Assembly (NCBI RefSeq): GCF_947179515.1
Contig: NC_067472.1
Coordinates: 167,401,275-167,465,274 of the forward strand
Direction of reading: 5' to 3'
Source of the DNA: Apodemus sylvaticus
Lineage: Eukaryota; Chordata; Mammalia; Rodentia; Muridae
Length of the DNA: 64,000 nt
Below the pieces are notes generated by a model that ran no database searches, was not told where the DNA came from, and was given only the letters and a program-made list of their open reading frames with translations. Below are positions 1 through 11,240 of the stretch, piece by piece (within the stretch, counting starts at the first letter, position 1; every line of letters starts with the position of its first letter). The translations under genes were made by a program, and so were the position numbers.

Positions 1-260
1 TTTATGTTCTTTATTACATTTATTTATTTATTTTTCCACGATTATCTTTGCATCTTGGAATAACATTGACTAGAACATTGTGAGTACAACTTATCTATGT
101 TATCGTCAGTTTTTTTCAGGTTCATGCAAGTACACAATTCATTGAGGTCATATCTACCCATTGTTACCCTCTTTCAAGCCCTGACCAAATCTTGTTGACC
201 ATTTTCTTCCTGACAACCAGTCTGTTTTATACTTTCATGTCATCTTTTCATGATCCACTG
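1..260 (-). mobile_element. Ancient L1 ORF2 fragment, antisense
   Basis: The text around cttgcatcttggaataacat resembles the antisense of the L1 reverse-transcriptase region that reads cttgcattcctgggataaag in the younger copies here. Equivalent text occurs in unit B (about 29470-29900) and unit C (about 21960-22350), so this L1 predates the duplications. It is strongly diverged and its limits are uncertain. Confidence 0.4.
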
Positions 261-2457
261 ATTGTTCCATCTTCATGTCACTGTTGTTTTCCTATTGATT
301 CATTTGTCTGTCATTTCTAATGTTATCCTACTATGAACTGATATTATACAAAACATTGCAATTTCTCTTATGCTTATGAAGGATACATTATGACATAAAA
401 TATGACATAAAGAAATATGCAGAAATTTTTCTGTTGGTTGTGGACAAGGATATATGTTCCACAGTTCTTGTATGAACTATTATGTACTAGTATGCTAAAA
501 CCCTTTGATCTGTAGTGCAGTTTATCTTTGAAGTTTCTGTGTCAAATTATTCTCTAAATAGCATATATTAATGGCATATGGGTATTAAATCACCATCAAG
601 TATCTACATTTATTTGTTGCTAATACTTAGTAGTGTCTATTCTATGCAATGGGTGCAGCTACACACAAACTTACCTATATACAGAAATACACATTATTTT
701 TTGAAGTTCCATTTATGTACCCTATTTCCTTCTAATTTTCTCTTGAAATCTGTTGTATTAAATATGACCATAGACACCCTATCTTTCTTTATATTCTATT
801 AACTTGTATTGTCTAATCTTTTTGTTTTTGTTATGTTCTTGTCTTTGCCAGTGAAATGCATTTATAGAAAAACAATGTTGGATAGTCTTTTGTCACCCAG
901 TCAAGCATTCTTATTTTTACAATGGTGAGTTAATACCATTTACACTTTTGGTTACTATTGATATACATGTGCTAATTCCTGTGATTTGGGGAGCTTTTGG
1001 TTGAAGATTGACTCTGCACTGTACTCTTTATTCATCTTAAAGGGTTTTCTTTTATTGAGCTTTAAAATGGTTGACTCTTTTTTACCATTTCTTTTTTACC
1101 AAGAGGACTACCATTTCTCTAGTCCTCTTGTAACATTTATTTGATTCCTAAGGTCTCTTGACTTTGAATCTTTTTCTTCTTTTCCTTTGTGAAATATTGC
1201 ATTTTCTTTTATATAAGCTGAGCCCACAGCTTTTCTGTGTCATCTTTATTCTAGAGAGATATTAACAATGTGAACATGGATCAGAAAATTTAAACAGAAC
1301 ACTTTAGCTGGTTGTAAAGTAAGGAAACTAGTCATGGAGTAGGAGAGTGGCAATTCCAGACAAACTTTATCAAATGGTCTTTGGTCCAAACCTCTATCAC
1401 AGGGTTTCTATGATCAAGGGCAGGAGGAGGATTATTTAGTTGAGATTAGTGAGCAGAGACAAGAAATACCAGCTCCAATGGGAGCTGTGGCTGAGTTGAT
1501 CCTATTTTGGTTTCCTGCTTCTGTTTCATGAAGCTTAGCAACCCCTTGGCAAACAATTGTGCAGATTACTGAGGTGCTTCCATCACCATTAAACCCATCA
1601 GCTGTTTATCTAGTGCCACTCTGCCTATTTTAAGCAATTGATGGCCAAATGACTTCCTGAATGAAAATCTTGTGATCCTATGTAGTGATCAAGGCTCCAA
1701 AAAGGAAAGGAGTGATCTTGATTAACACAATTGTAATTGTTGGGTAATAACCTTCAAAGTCCTTATGTGAGATCAGTTTGCAAGGTCTTCTGGGTAGGTG
1801 CTTTCCTGAAGCTCTATCTGAGCATCCTCAGATAATCTCTCCATTACAGATTATGTCTTGATTAAGAAGTTAGACAGAAGGATCCTGTAAAGCAAAGCTC
1901 TCTATTCGGGATACTTTTCAGGCTAAACTAGTGCAAGCACGGGAACTGCCCTCATTCTGCCCAGATGGTCAGTGTAGGAATGAAAGGGGAATGCCAGGGT
2001 AGTTTGGTTTTTTCTCCAAATGTTTCTATGGCTTTATGTGTGAAAAAGGGAAGCCTATCAGGGATGTTTGTATGGGGGAGTGGAGTGGAGAGAAAGCGCT
2101 AAATGATGCTACCTGCCCAGCTACTCACCTCTCTTTACCAGACTGTTTGCATCCATTTAGAGATCTCACAGTGCTTCTTGGGGATTGGGACACTATTCCC
2201 AAATGGAGGTCCTCTGTTTTTCTCTGCTGTGCAGCCTACACTTCTCATTCCAGTGACATGTTCATTTGCATGTAAGTACAAGTCACATTTACCCCAGTTT
2301 TCAGCTACTCTTGAATGTCTGGCTCATTTGTTACTGTTCTTAGTTATCCACTGTACCCCTGTATAGAACAGGACACTGGTGGCAATTATAAAAGCAGAAA
2401 AGTGCCTGCTGTCTCTCAAGGCTTCTCTGCTTTCTACTTTTCAAAATTTTAAATGAA
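260..2457. other. Receptor upstream non-coding region, unit A
   Basis: No coding sequence is recognisable. The stretch is collinear with 29990-32160 of unit B and, more weakly, with parts of 23940-25000 of unit C. Short open frames here are not conserved between the units. It probably holds the distal promoter or intron region of the receptor duplicate, but no element can be named with confidence. Confidence 0.6.
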
Positions 2458-2462
2458 CATGC

Positions 2463-2938
2463 TGTTAGAATTCTATCTAAGCTCCACCCCACAATTACCT
2501 GGCAAGAGTCAAGTTTGCCCCTCCCTACAGTTACTTGGCAACAGCCAGGTAGACTTGGCCTACTATAAATGGGGCTGATCACCCTCTCCCCTCTCTCTCT
2601 CTCTCTTACTCCTCTCTCTCTTATCTCTGTCCTACCTCTCTCACTCTCAGCTTCTCTCTTGCACCTCTTGGGCTCTCCTCCCCTCCCAACTCTCCCCATG
2701 TAGTCATGGCCTGCCTCTGCTTCTCTGCTCTCTCCCCGTCTCTGCCTTTCTCTCCCTCTACTACCCTCTTAACTCTCATCCCATGCTCTGAACAAACTCT
2801 ATTCTATACTATGCTGGTGTGTGTCTGGACCCTCAGGACAAGGGACGCCTCAACACTGGGCCCTGTGAAATACCCACTTATCCCACACCACTGCATACCA
2901 TATTCTCTAAACTTCTTTCCCTTTTTATGATCACAACA
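2463..2938 (+). mobile_element. Solo ERV-type LTR
   Basis: A 476-bp insertion starts TGTTAG and ends ACAACA. It is flanked by catgc (2458-2462) and catgt (2939-2943), an imperfect short target-site duplication. It contains a TATA box (TATAAA at 2564-2569) followed by a CT-rich tract. Unit B passes straight from aaatgagtacacaggcttt near 32168 without it, so it is an insertion specific to unit A. No internal viral genes are present, as expected of a solitary LTR left by recombination. The family (ERVK or ERVL-type) is not certain. Confidence 0.72.
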
Positions 2939-2943
2939 CATGT

Positions 2944-3276
2944 AGCCTTTCTAGCATAAGAAGCATGGCTGTTCACCATGCTTTATAGGTCTTCATAACA
3001 AGCACCATTCCCTTCATGACTCTCATTCACAATTGCATTTTGCCCGTTTGATCGATCCCTTCCAGTGACTGAGGGAAGATATGTTTGTGCCAATAGCTGC
3101 CATTTCCCTACACCTGAGATGAAATCTCAGCCCTAGAACAGAAAGAACATTCGTTTCAGAGTTCTGTCTCTTCCTAACATAACCTGAAATGCTTAGCAAC
3201 TCTACTTGGACCATCAACTATCCCATATCATACTGGTCTGCAGATAGACAAAATAGTACAAACTTGACTTAAAAGA
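2944..3276 (+). other. Conserved non-coding block upstream of the receptor pseudogene
   Basis: The block aligns with 32170-32475 in unit B, and its cacctgagatgaaatctcag text has a counterpart near 25200 in unit C. No open frame is conserved. Its retention in all three units suggests a 5' non-coding exon or promoter-proximal region of the ancestral receptor gene. That role is inference. Confidence 0.4.
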
Positions 3277-3289
3277 AGTTTCTAACACT

Positions 3290-3628
3290 AGCTAGAAAAC
3301 ATCATACTAAGTGAGGTAACCCAGACTCAAAAGGTGACTCATGGTATGCACTCACTAATAAGTGGATATTAACCTAGAAAACTGGAATACCCCAAACATA
3401 ATCCATACATCAAATGAGGTACAAGAAGAAAGGAGGAGTGGCCCCTTGTTCTGGAAAGACTCAGTGAAGAAGTATAGGGCAAAACCAGAAAGGGGAAGTG
3501 GGAAGGGGTGGGTGGGAGGACAGGGGGAGAGAAGGGGGCTTATGGGACTTTCGGGGAGTGGGGGGCTAGAAAAGGGGAAATCATTTGAAATGTAAATAAA
3601 AATATATCGAATAAAAAAAAGAAAAAAA
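3290..3628 (+). mobile_element. 5'-truncated L1 (end of ORF2 plus 3'UTR)
   Basis: The insert begins at the text acatcatactaagtgaggta near the ORF2 end. It continues through the G-rich L1 3'UTR and ends with tgaaatgtaaataaa and an A-rich tail. It is flanked by agtttctaacact (3277-3289) and aagtttctagcact (3629-3642). Unit B has a single copy, agtttctagcacttctgg near 32487, and no L1. This is therefore a retrotransposition into unit A after the duplication, about 170 bp before the receptor pseudogene exon. Confidence 0.9.
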
Positions 3629-3801
3629 AGTTTCTAGCACTTCTGGAAAGTTGGTAAATTACTTAATCTCTGTGATCCTGTTTCTCCCCTCCTTACCCAC
3701 ATGTGCCAGACATTCCTACATAATTGCATGGTCCTGGCAGAGGGTATCATGTATTCATGTCTCTATTTCTTTACAAGAGCACCAGTGGAAAATTCCTAAG
3801 C

Positions 3802-4747
3802 ATGGGTTCATCCATCCAATCCTGGAACAATAACAACATACTAGTGAATGAAAGTTACTATCTCGAAAATTTCTCTGGATTTTCTTACTATCATTGTTTC
3901 CATTGTTGGGCTGGCAGGATATGCCATAGTGCTATGACTTCTAGCCTTCCACATGCATAGGAATGCCTTCTCTGTCTATTTCCTCAACCTGGCTGGTGCT
4001 GATTTCTTGTACCTTTGCATTCAGATTGTGATTTCCCTTCAGTGTGTCCTTCAGATAAATATCAGAACCTTTTATATTCTCACTGTATTTATGTTTCCTT
4101 ACCTTGCAGGTTTAGGTTTGATTGCAACCATAAATGTTGAGTGCTGCCTATTTGTTGTATAACCCATCTGGTATCACTGTCAAAGACCAAGAAACACATC
4201 AGCCATCATGTATGCTCTGCTCTGGACTTTCTGCCTACTGTTGAGCCTCCTGGTAGCACAAAGCAGTGGCTTTCTGTTCAGTCATTCTGACTATTATTTC
4301 TGTACTATCTGTGTCTTTATTATTACTACATTTATAATAGTATTATCTGAGGTTCCTTCTGTATCCAGACTTGTCCTGTTGGTGAAGATCGTCTGTGGAT
4401 CACACAGGATTCCTGTGACCAGGTTCTATGTGACCATTGCCCTCACAGTGGTGGCCTTCTTATTCTTTGGTCTGTGTTTTGGTATCTAATGGTTCCTCTT
4501 GTCATGGATTATTGATTTCCAAATAATTTTCTCCGACAAGGTTCATGAAGTGATTGCATTCCTGTCCTGTATTAATAGCTGTGCTAATTTCAGTTACTTC
4601 CTTGTTGGCTCTGTTAGGCACCACAGGCTGAAAGGAGAGACTCTGAAGCTACTTTTGCAGAAAGCCATGCAGGACACTCCTGAGGAAGATGGTGGAGAGA
4701 GGGGTCCTTCACAAGTCTGGGGAATTGAAAACAGTCTAATACAGTAG
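3802..4747 (+). pseudogene. Mrgprb/x-like receptor pseudogene
   Basis: This is the disabled sister of the intact receptor at 32653-33627, with collinear similarity from the ATG (3802) to the stop (4747). Defects are visible. About 23 bp are missing in the TM1 region near 3872, which shifts the frame. In the restored downstream frame there are stops TGA at 3935-3937, TAA at 4160-4162 and TAA at 4487-4489. Key GPCR residues are also lost. The TM1 Asn is Tyr, the E-R-Y arginine and tyrosine are both Cys, the TM6 Pro of the LPFG motif is Cys, and a 3-bp deletion turns N-P-x-x-Y into N-F-S-Y. The loop text SCINSCAN and the C-terminal QKAMQDTPEE remain recognisable. It cannot encode a seven-helix receptor. 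Whether it is transcribed is unknown. Confidence 0.95.
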
Positions 4748-5131
4748 TTGATTGAGTCCTTGATCATACATATTTTCTCTGAGAATCAATTTTGCCTTTA
4801 TCTATGTAGGCAACTTTCACAATCTTGTTCAATCCGTAGAATAAATAGTTATTTTATAGAAATTTGGAGAAATTAGCTTATTACATAGAAACTGACTGCA
4901 GCACACGAAAGCTGCCTTGTGTGAGCCTCACTGCATCCCCTTGTGATATAACCCTTGTAATCACTTGGGGCAAGAACAGCTCCACTCTGAAGAAATGCCT
5001 CCCTCAGAACAAGGATCAAGGTAGTGCAACAAAGGTTAGAGGTTCTTCAGTCACTAATCTTGATAAAGATTAAATGATTATTATATTTTAAAGACATGTT
5101 TGTATTTTTTAAAGTTGTTTACTAAGTATTG
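4748..5131 (+). other. 3' flank of the receptor pseudogene
   Basis: The flank is collinear with 33628-34010 of unit B. It contains AATAAA at 4840-4845, which is altered in the intact copy, and ATTAAA at 5069-5074, which is matched by ATTAAA at 33941-33946. The second is the better candidate for an ancestral polyadenylation signal. No other gene is seen. Confidence 0.4.
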
Positions 5132-5142
5132 AAAGAAATTAA

Positions 5143-6147
5143 AAGACACTGTCAAAAGGGCAAAACAGCAACCAACAAATTGAGAAAAGATCTTCACCAA
5201 CACTACATCCGACAGAGGGCTTATATCCAAGATATACAAAGAACTCAAGAAGGTAGACTCAAGAGAGCCAAATATCCTCCTTAAAAATGGGGTACAGAGC
5301 TAAACAAAGAATTTTCACCTGAAGAATATCAAATGGCTGAGAAGCACCAAAAGAAATGTTCAACATCCTTAGTCATCAGGGAAATGCAAATCAAAACAAC
5401 CCTGAGATTTCACCTCACCCCAGTCAGAATGACTAAGATCAAAAACTCAGGAAAAAACAGGTGCTGGCAAGGATGTGGAGAAAGAAGAACATTCCTCCAC
5501 TGCTGATGGGGTTGCAAGCTAGTACTACCACTCTGGAAGTCAATCTGGTGGTTCCTCAGAAAACTGGGAAAGATACTTCCAGAGGACCCCACTATACCAC
5601 TCCTAGGCATATACCCAGAGGATTCCCCAGCATGTAATAAGGATACATGCTCCACTATGTTCATAGCAGCCCTATTTATAATAGGCAGAAGCTGGAAAGA
5701 ACCCAGATGTTCCTGAATGGAAGAATGGATACAGAAAATGTGGTATATATACACAATGGAGTACTATTCAGCCATTAGAAACAATGAATTCATGAAATTC
5801 TTAGACAAATGGATGGAACTGGAGAACATCATCCTAAGTGAGGTAACCCAGTCTCAAAAGAACACTCATGGTATGCACTCACTGATAAATGTATATTAGC
5901 CTAGAATCTTGGAATACCCAAGACATAATCCACATATTAAATGATGTCCAAGAAGAACGGAGGAGTGGCCCCTGGTCCTGGAAAGGCTCAGTGCAGCAGT
6001 GTAGGGGAATACCAGGACAGGGAAGTGAGAAGAGGTGGACTGGGGAACAGGGGGAGGGAAGTGGGCTTATAAGACTTTCAGGGAGGGGGATCCAGGAAAG
6101 GGAAAATCACTTGAAATGTAAATAAAGAATATATTGAATAAAAAATA
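5143..6147 (+). mobile_element. 5'-truncated L1 (ORF2 C-terminus plus 3'UTR)
   Basis: The element runs from actgtcaaaagggcaaaaca in late ORF2 through the 3'UTR to an A-rich tail. It is bounded by a perfect 11-bp target-site duplication, aaagaaattaa (5132-5142 and 6148-6158). Unit B has the uninterrupted site, aaaagaaatcaatggaaatg near 34009. The ORF2 remnant is broken by frame changes. Position and empty site show insertion after the A/B duplication. Confidence 0.95.
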
Positions 6148-6158
6148 AAAGAAATTAA

Positions 6159-6860
6159 TGGAAATATCCACAAGTCCAGTTCCTTCAATATCCTCACACT
6201 TTAGAATATGTACATAATTTTAAAATGTTTCTTAAGTAAATTGCTTAGTAAACAAATATGCATCTCTAGGACTACCTATTCTAAATCTCCATTCACCCAT
6301 TGGAGTCTTCAATTTCAAGTATCTGCCACTTTCACCCTCTAAAAGAATAAGGACAGGTTTTATACATCACATCCAAGCACTCTCAAAGGTAGAGGGAGAC
6401 TGTCTCTGCTTTCTCTTTGCCTTGGTTAACATTCCGTGGTCATGTCTTGCCTTTTCTTCCCTTGTCTTTCTACTGATTCTCTCTCTATGACTGTCTAATC
6501 CTTCATAAAAAAAGATTTCAATGACTGTCATTGAACTTATTTTCTCTTGGAACTGAACCTCTGCCAAATGTATATTATTCCCAGGACTGTGTAGCATCCA
6601 TAAGTTGAATTATGCATGCTTATATACATTTTCCCTTAGAAATATTTTTTTAAATAGAATGACATCACTGTCTCCTTTCCCTTTTTTCCCTCTAGCCCTT
6701 CCTAGCTACCATCACTTGACCCCTTTCTGTGTCTCCCCTCCTAAATAAGTAGCTTCTTCATTTTTATAATTATTATTTATTGTGTGTGTGTGTGTGTGTA
6801 AATATTACCTGCTGTGTCTATTTTTGTTGTTTGTGTATATTCAAGGTTGACAACCATAAA
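6159..6860. other. Distal 3' flank of unit A
   Basis: This is non-coding sequence collinear with 34020-34760. Similarity runs through the pyrimidine-rich text ctccctttcccttttttccc and past a (GT)n run, and stops close to acaaccataa (about 6855). No gene is seen. Confidence 0.6.
6781..6799. repeat. (GT)n microsatellite
   Basis: A short GT dinucleotide run. The equivalent place in unit B (about 34638-34650) is a CA/TA-rich run, so the site has evolved differently in the two copies. Confidence 0.85.
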
Positions 6861-6861
6861 A

Positions 6862-6996
6862 TTTTGCATTTTTCTTTGACTGTTGAGTCCATGGTTTCTA
6901 TGGGATTTTTGGCATCTGAGATTCGTTCTTCTATATATTGTATTATGTTCTTGATATTTGCATCTATGACCCCTGATTTCTTTCCAAGGTTTTCTT
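6862..6996 (-). mobile_element. Internal L1 ORF1 fragment, antisense
   Basis: The reverse complement reads as the ORF1 segment around the text ccatggactcaacagtcaaa. The same stretch lies at 11833-11970 in the neighbouring antisense L1. It has neither an L1 5' nor 3' end. It probably reflects a rearrangement at the unit A boundary rather than a simple insertion. Confidence 0.75.
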
Positions 6997-7368
6997 TTTT
7001 TTACAAAAATAATAATTTTAATAACAAATAACGAACATAATTTTCATAATTATATGGAGGAAGCAGTATGTATAAGTCTCTAAGTCCCCAAGTCAATTTC
7101 TTTTTTAAAAAAAATATTTTATTTTTCTATATTCTTTGTTTACATTCCAAATGATTTCCCCTTTCCCAGATCCCCCCTCCCCATATGTTCCATAAAACTT
7201 CTTCTCTCCATCCATTCTCCAATAACCTCCCTCGTTTATTTCTCTGTCCTTATATTCCCCTCCAATGCTAGATCAATCCTTTCCAGGATCAGGACCCTCT
7301 CCGTACTTCTTCATGGGAGTTATTTGTTATGCGATTTGTGCCTTGGGTATTCAGGGCTTCTGGGCTAA

Positions 7369-10300
7369 TTAATATCCTCTTATCAGAGATTGCATTCTAT
7401 GTGTATTCTTTTGTGACTGGGTTACCTCACTTAGGATGATATTTTCCAGATCAAACCATTTGCCTAAAAATTTTGAGAATTCATTATGTCTAATTGCTGA
7501 GTAGTATTCCATTGTGTAAATATACCACATTTTCTGTATCCATTCCTCCTTTGAGGGGCATCTGGGTTCTTTCCAGCTTCTGGCTATTATAAATAAGACT
7601 GCTATGAACATAATGGAGCATGTGTCTTTATTGCATGCCGGGGAATCCTTTGGGTATATGCCCAGGAGAGGTATAGCAGGGTCCTCTGGAAGTGTCATGT
7701 CCACTTTTCTGAGGAACCTCCAGACTGATTTCCAAAGTGGTTGTACCATCTTACAGCCCCACCAGCAGTGGAGGAGTGTTCCTCTTTCTCCACATCCTCG
7801 TCAACACCTGCTGTCTCCTGAGTTTTTGACCTTAGCCATTCTGATTGGTGTAAGGTGAAATCTCAGGGTTGTTTTGATTTGCATTTTCCTAATGACTAAT
7901 GATGTTGAGCACTTCTTAAGGTGCCTCTTGGCCATCCGAATTTCTTCAGGTGAAAATTCTTTGTTTAGATCTATACCCCATTTTTTAATAGGGTTATTTC
8001 GCTCCCTGGGGTCTAACTTCTTGCGTTCTTTGTATATATGGGATATTAGCCCTCTATCAGATGTGGGGTTGGTGAATATCCTTTCCCAATTTGACAGTTG
8101 CCGTTTTGGCCTTTTAACAGTGTCCTTTGCCTTACAGAAACTTTGTAATTTTATGAGGTCCTATTTGTCAATTCTTGATCTTAGAGAATAAGCTATTGGT
8201 GATCTGTTCAGGAACTTCCCCCCCCCCTCCGTGCCCATGTCCTCTAGGGTCTTCCCCAGTTTCTTTTCTATTAGTTTCAGTGTGTCTGGTTTTACATGGA
8301 GGTCCTTGATCCACTTGGAGTGAAGTTTAGTACATGGAGATAAGAATGGATCAATTCACATTCTTCTGCATGCTGACCTCCAATTGAACCAGCACCATTT
8401 GTTGAAAAGGCTATCTTTTTTCCACTGGAAGTTTTTGGCTCCTTTGTCGAAGATCAAGTGACCATAGGTGTGTGGGTTCATTTCTAGATCTTCAATTCTA
8501 TTCCATTGGTCCACTTGTCTGTCACTGTGCCAACACCATGCCATTTTTAACACTATTGATCTGTAGTATTGCTTGAAGTCAGGGATACTGATTCCCCCAG
8601 AATTTCTTTTGTTGTTGAGAATAGTTTTAGCTATCCTGGGTTTTTTGTTATTCCAGATGAATTTGAGAATTGTTTTTCTAACTCTGTGAGGAACTGAGCT
8701 GGGATTTTAATGGAGATTGCATTGAATGTGTAGATCACTTTTGAGAAGCTGGCCATTTTAACTATATTAATCCTGCTGATCCACAAGCATGGCAGATTTT
8801 TCCATTTTCTGAGGTCTTCGATTTCCTTCTTCAGTGACCTGAAGTTCTTGTCGTATAGATCTTTCACTTGTTTGCTTAGAGTCACACCAAGATACTTTAT
8901 ATTGTTTGTGGCTATTGTGAAGGGTGTCATTTCCCTAACTTCTTTCTCAGCCTGCTTATCCTTTGAGTATAGGAAGGCAACTGATTTGCTTGAGTTGATT
9001 TTATAACCAGCTACTTTGCTGAAGTTGTTTATAAGCTGTAGGAGTTCTCTGGTGGAGGTTTTCGGGTCACTTAAGTAGACTATCATGTCATCTGCAATAG
9101 TGATAATTTGATTTCTTCCTTTCCAATTTGTATCCCCTTGACCTCCTTATGCTGTCTAATTGCTCTAGCTAGAACTTCAAGTACTATATTGAAAAGATAT
9201 GGAGAAAGTACAGCCTTGTCTAGTCCCTGATTTTAGTGGGATTACTTCAAGTTTCTCTCCATTTAGTTTGATGCTGGCTACCGGTTTGCTGTATATTGCT
9301 TTAACGATATTTAGGTATGGGCCTTGAATTCCTGTTCTTTCCAAGACTTTTAGCATGAAAGGATGCTGAATTTTGTCAAATGTTTTTTCTGCATCCAATG
9401 AGATGATCATATGGTATTTTTCTTTGAGTTTATGTAGTGGATTGCATTGATGGATTTCCGTATATTGAACCAACCATGCATTCCCAGGATAAAGCCTACT
9501 TGATCATGGTGGATGAACATTTTGATGTGTTCTTGGATTCGGTTGGCAAGAATTTTATTGAGTATTTTTGCATCGATGTTCATAAGGGAAATTGGTCTGA
9601 AGTTCTCTTTCTTTGTTGGAACTTTGTGTGGTTTTGGTATCAGCGTAATTGTGGCTTCGTAGAAGGAATTGGGTAGTGTTCCTTCTGTTTCTATTTTGTG
9701 GAATGGTTTGAAGAGTATTGGTGTTAACTCTTCTTTGAAGGTCTGATAGAATTCTGCACTGAAACCATCTGGTCCTGTGCTTTTTTTTTTTTTTTTTTTT
9801 TTTTTTTGGTTGGAAGACTTTCTATGACTCCTTCTATTTCTTTAGGCATTATGGGACTGTTTAGATGATCTATTTGGTCCTGATTTAATTTTGGTATTTG
9901 GTATCTGTCAAGGAAATTGTCCATTTCCTCCAGATTCTCCAGTTGTGTTGAGTGCAGGCTCTTGTAGTAGGATCTGATGATTTTTTGGATTTCCTCAGTT
10001 TCTGTTGTTATATCTCCCTTTTCATTTCTAAGTTTGCTAATTTGGATACTTTCTCTGTGCCCTTTGGTCAGTCTGGCTAAGGGTTTATCTATCTTGTTGA
10101 TTTTCTCAAAGAACCATCTCCTGGTTTTGTTGATTCTTTGTATGGTTCTCTTTGTTTCTACTTGATTGATTTCAGTCCTGAGTTTGACGATTTCCTGCCT
10201 TCTACTCCTCCTGGGTGAAATAGCTTCTTTTTGTTCCAGGGCTTTCAGGTGTGTCATTAAGCTGGTAATGTATGCTCTCTCCATTTTCTTTTTGGAGGCA

Positions 10301-11181
10301 CTCAGGGCTATGAGTTTTCCTCTTAGCACTACTTTCATTGTGTCCCATAGATTTGGGTATGTTGTGTCTTCATTTTCATTGTGTTCTAAAACATCTTTAA
10401 TTTCTTTCTTCCTTGACCAAGGTATCATTGAGTAGAGTATTGTTCAGTTTCCACGTGTATGTGGGTTTTCTGTTGTTTTTGTTGCTATTGAAGACCACTT
10501 TTACTCCATAGTGATCTGATAGGAGGCATAGGATTAGTTTGATCTTCTTATATTTGTTGAGTTGTGTCTTGTGACCAAGTATATGGTCGATTTTGTAGAA
10601 GGTACCATGAGATGCTGAGAAAAAGGTATATTCTTTTGCTTTAGGATAGAATGTTCTATATATGTCTGTTAAAACTAATTGGTCCAAAGCTTCAATTAGT
10701 TTCATTGTGTCCCTGTTTAGTTTCTGTTTTCCTGATCGGTCCATTGAGGAAAGTGCAGTGTTGAAGTCACCCACAATTATTGTGTTAGGTGCAATGTGTG
10801 CTTTGAGCTTTAATAAAGTTTCTTTTACGAATGAGGGTGCCCTTGCATTTGGAGCATAGATGTTCAGGATTGAGAGTTCTTCTTGTTGTATTTTTCCTTT
10901 GACCAGCAAGAAGTGTCCCTCAGAGTCTCTTTTGATGACTTTGGGTTGAAAGTCAGTTTTGTCTGATATTAAAATGGCTACTCCAGCTTGTTTCCTGAGA
11001 CCATTTGCTTGTAAAATTGTCTTCCAGCCTTTTACTCTAAGGTAGTGTTTGTCTTTGACCCTGAGGTGTGTTTCCTGTAAGCAGCAAAATGTAGGGTCCT
11101 GTTTACGTATCCAGTCAGTTAGCCTATGTCTTTTTATTGGGGCATTGAGTCAAAGGAATAGTGATTGTTACTTCCTGTCAT
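7369..11181 (-). pseudogene. L1 ORF2 (endonuclease/reverse transcriptase), broken
   Basis: ORF2 protein nicks target DNA and copies L1 RNA into the chromosome. The start ATG complement lies at 11179-11181 and the terminal stop at 7369. The endonuclease part (170 readable residues at 10397-10909) includes the text IIVGDFNTALSSMDRSG and the SDHYG motif. A linker and early RT segment follows at 9724-10428. RT and C-terminal parts survive as pieces (9177-9473, 8631-9086, 8356-8553 and 7369-7749). Several frameshifts separate them. One is associated with a 27-base T run (A run on the coding strand) at 9781-9807, which turns the expected LPTKKSTGPDGF text into a run of lysines. Confidence 0.92.
9781..9807. 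repeat. (T)27 homopolymer inside L1 ORF2
   Basis: There are twenty-seven uninterrupted T bases. The other ORF2 copies here have only 6 or 7 A on the coding strand at this codon position (for example 18570 and 35785). It is therefore a local homopolymer expansion rather than a poly(A) tail. Confidence 0.9.
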
Positions 11182-11240
11182 TTTTGACGTTATTTTTTAA
11201 ATTTGATTGGTTAACTTCTTTTGGGTTTGATGAACGGTTA

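Larger units (their letters stand above)
1..6860 (+). repeat. Mrgpr tandem-duplication unit A
   Basis: Long stretches align in order and orientation with 29755-34760. Examples are the opening ttatgttctttattacattt block, the block around 850-1200, the block at 1260-2450, the receptor sequence, and the 3' flank ending near the (GT)n run at 6781. The similarity stops after the shared text near 6840-6860, where L1 sequence begins. The unit starts before the window. It carries three insertions absent from unit B (2463-2938, 3290-3628, 5143-6147). I infer a segmental duplication of one ancestral receptor gene with its flanks. Confidence 0.88.

Noticed and set aside
578..802. 74-codon open frame
   Set aside because: It is not preserved in frame in unit B (30354-30644 reads differently), and the sequence is non-coding duplication flank.
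2340..2699. 119-codon minus-strand frame rich in Arg and Glu
   Set aside because: It is the reverse reading of the CT-rich tract in the solo LTR; low complexity, not a gene.
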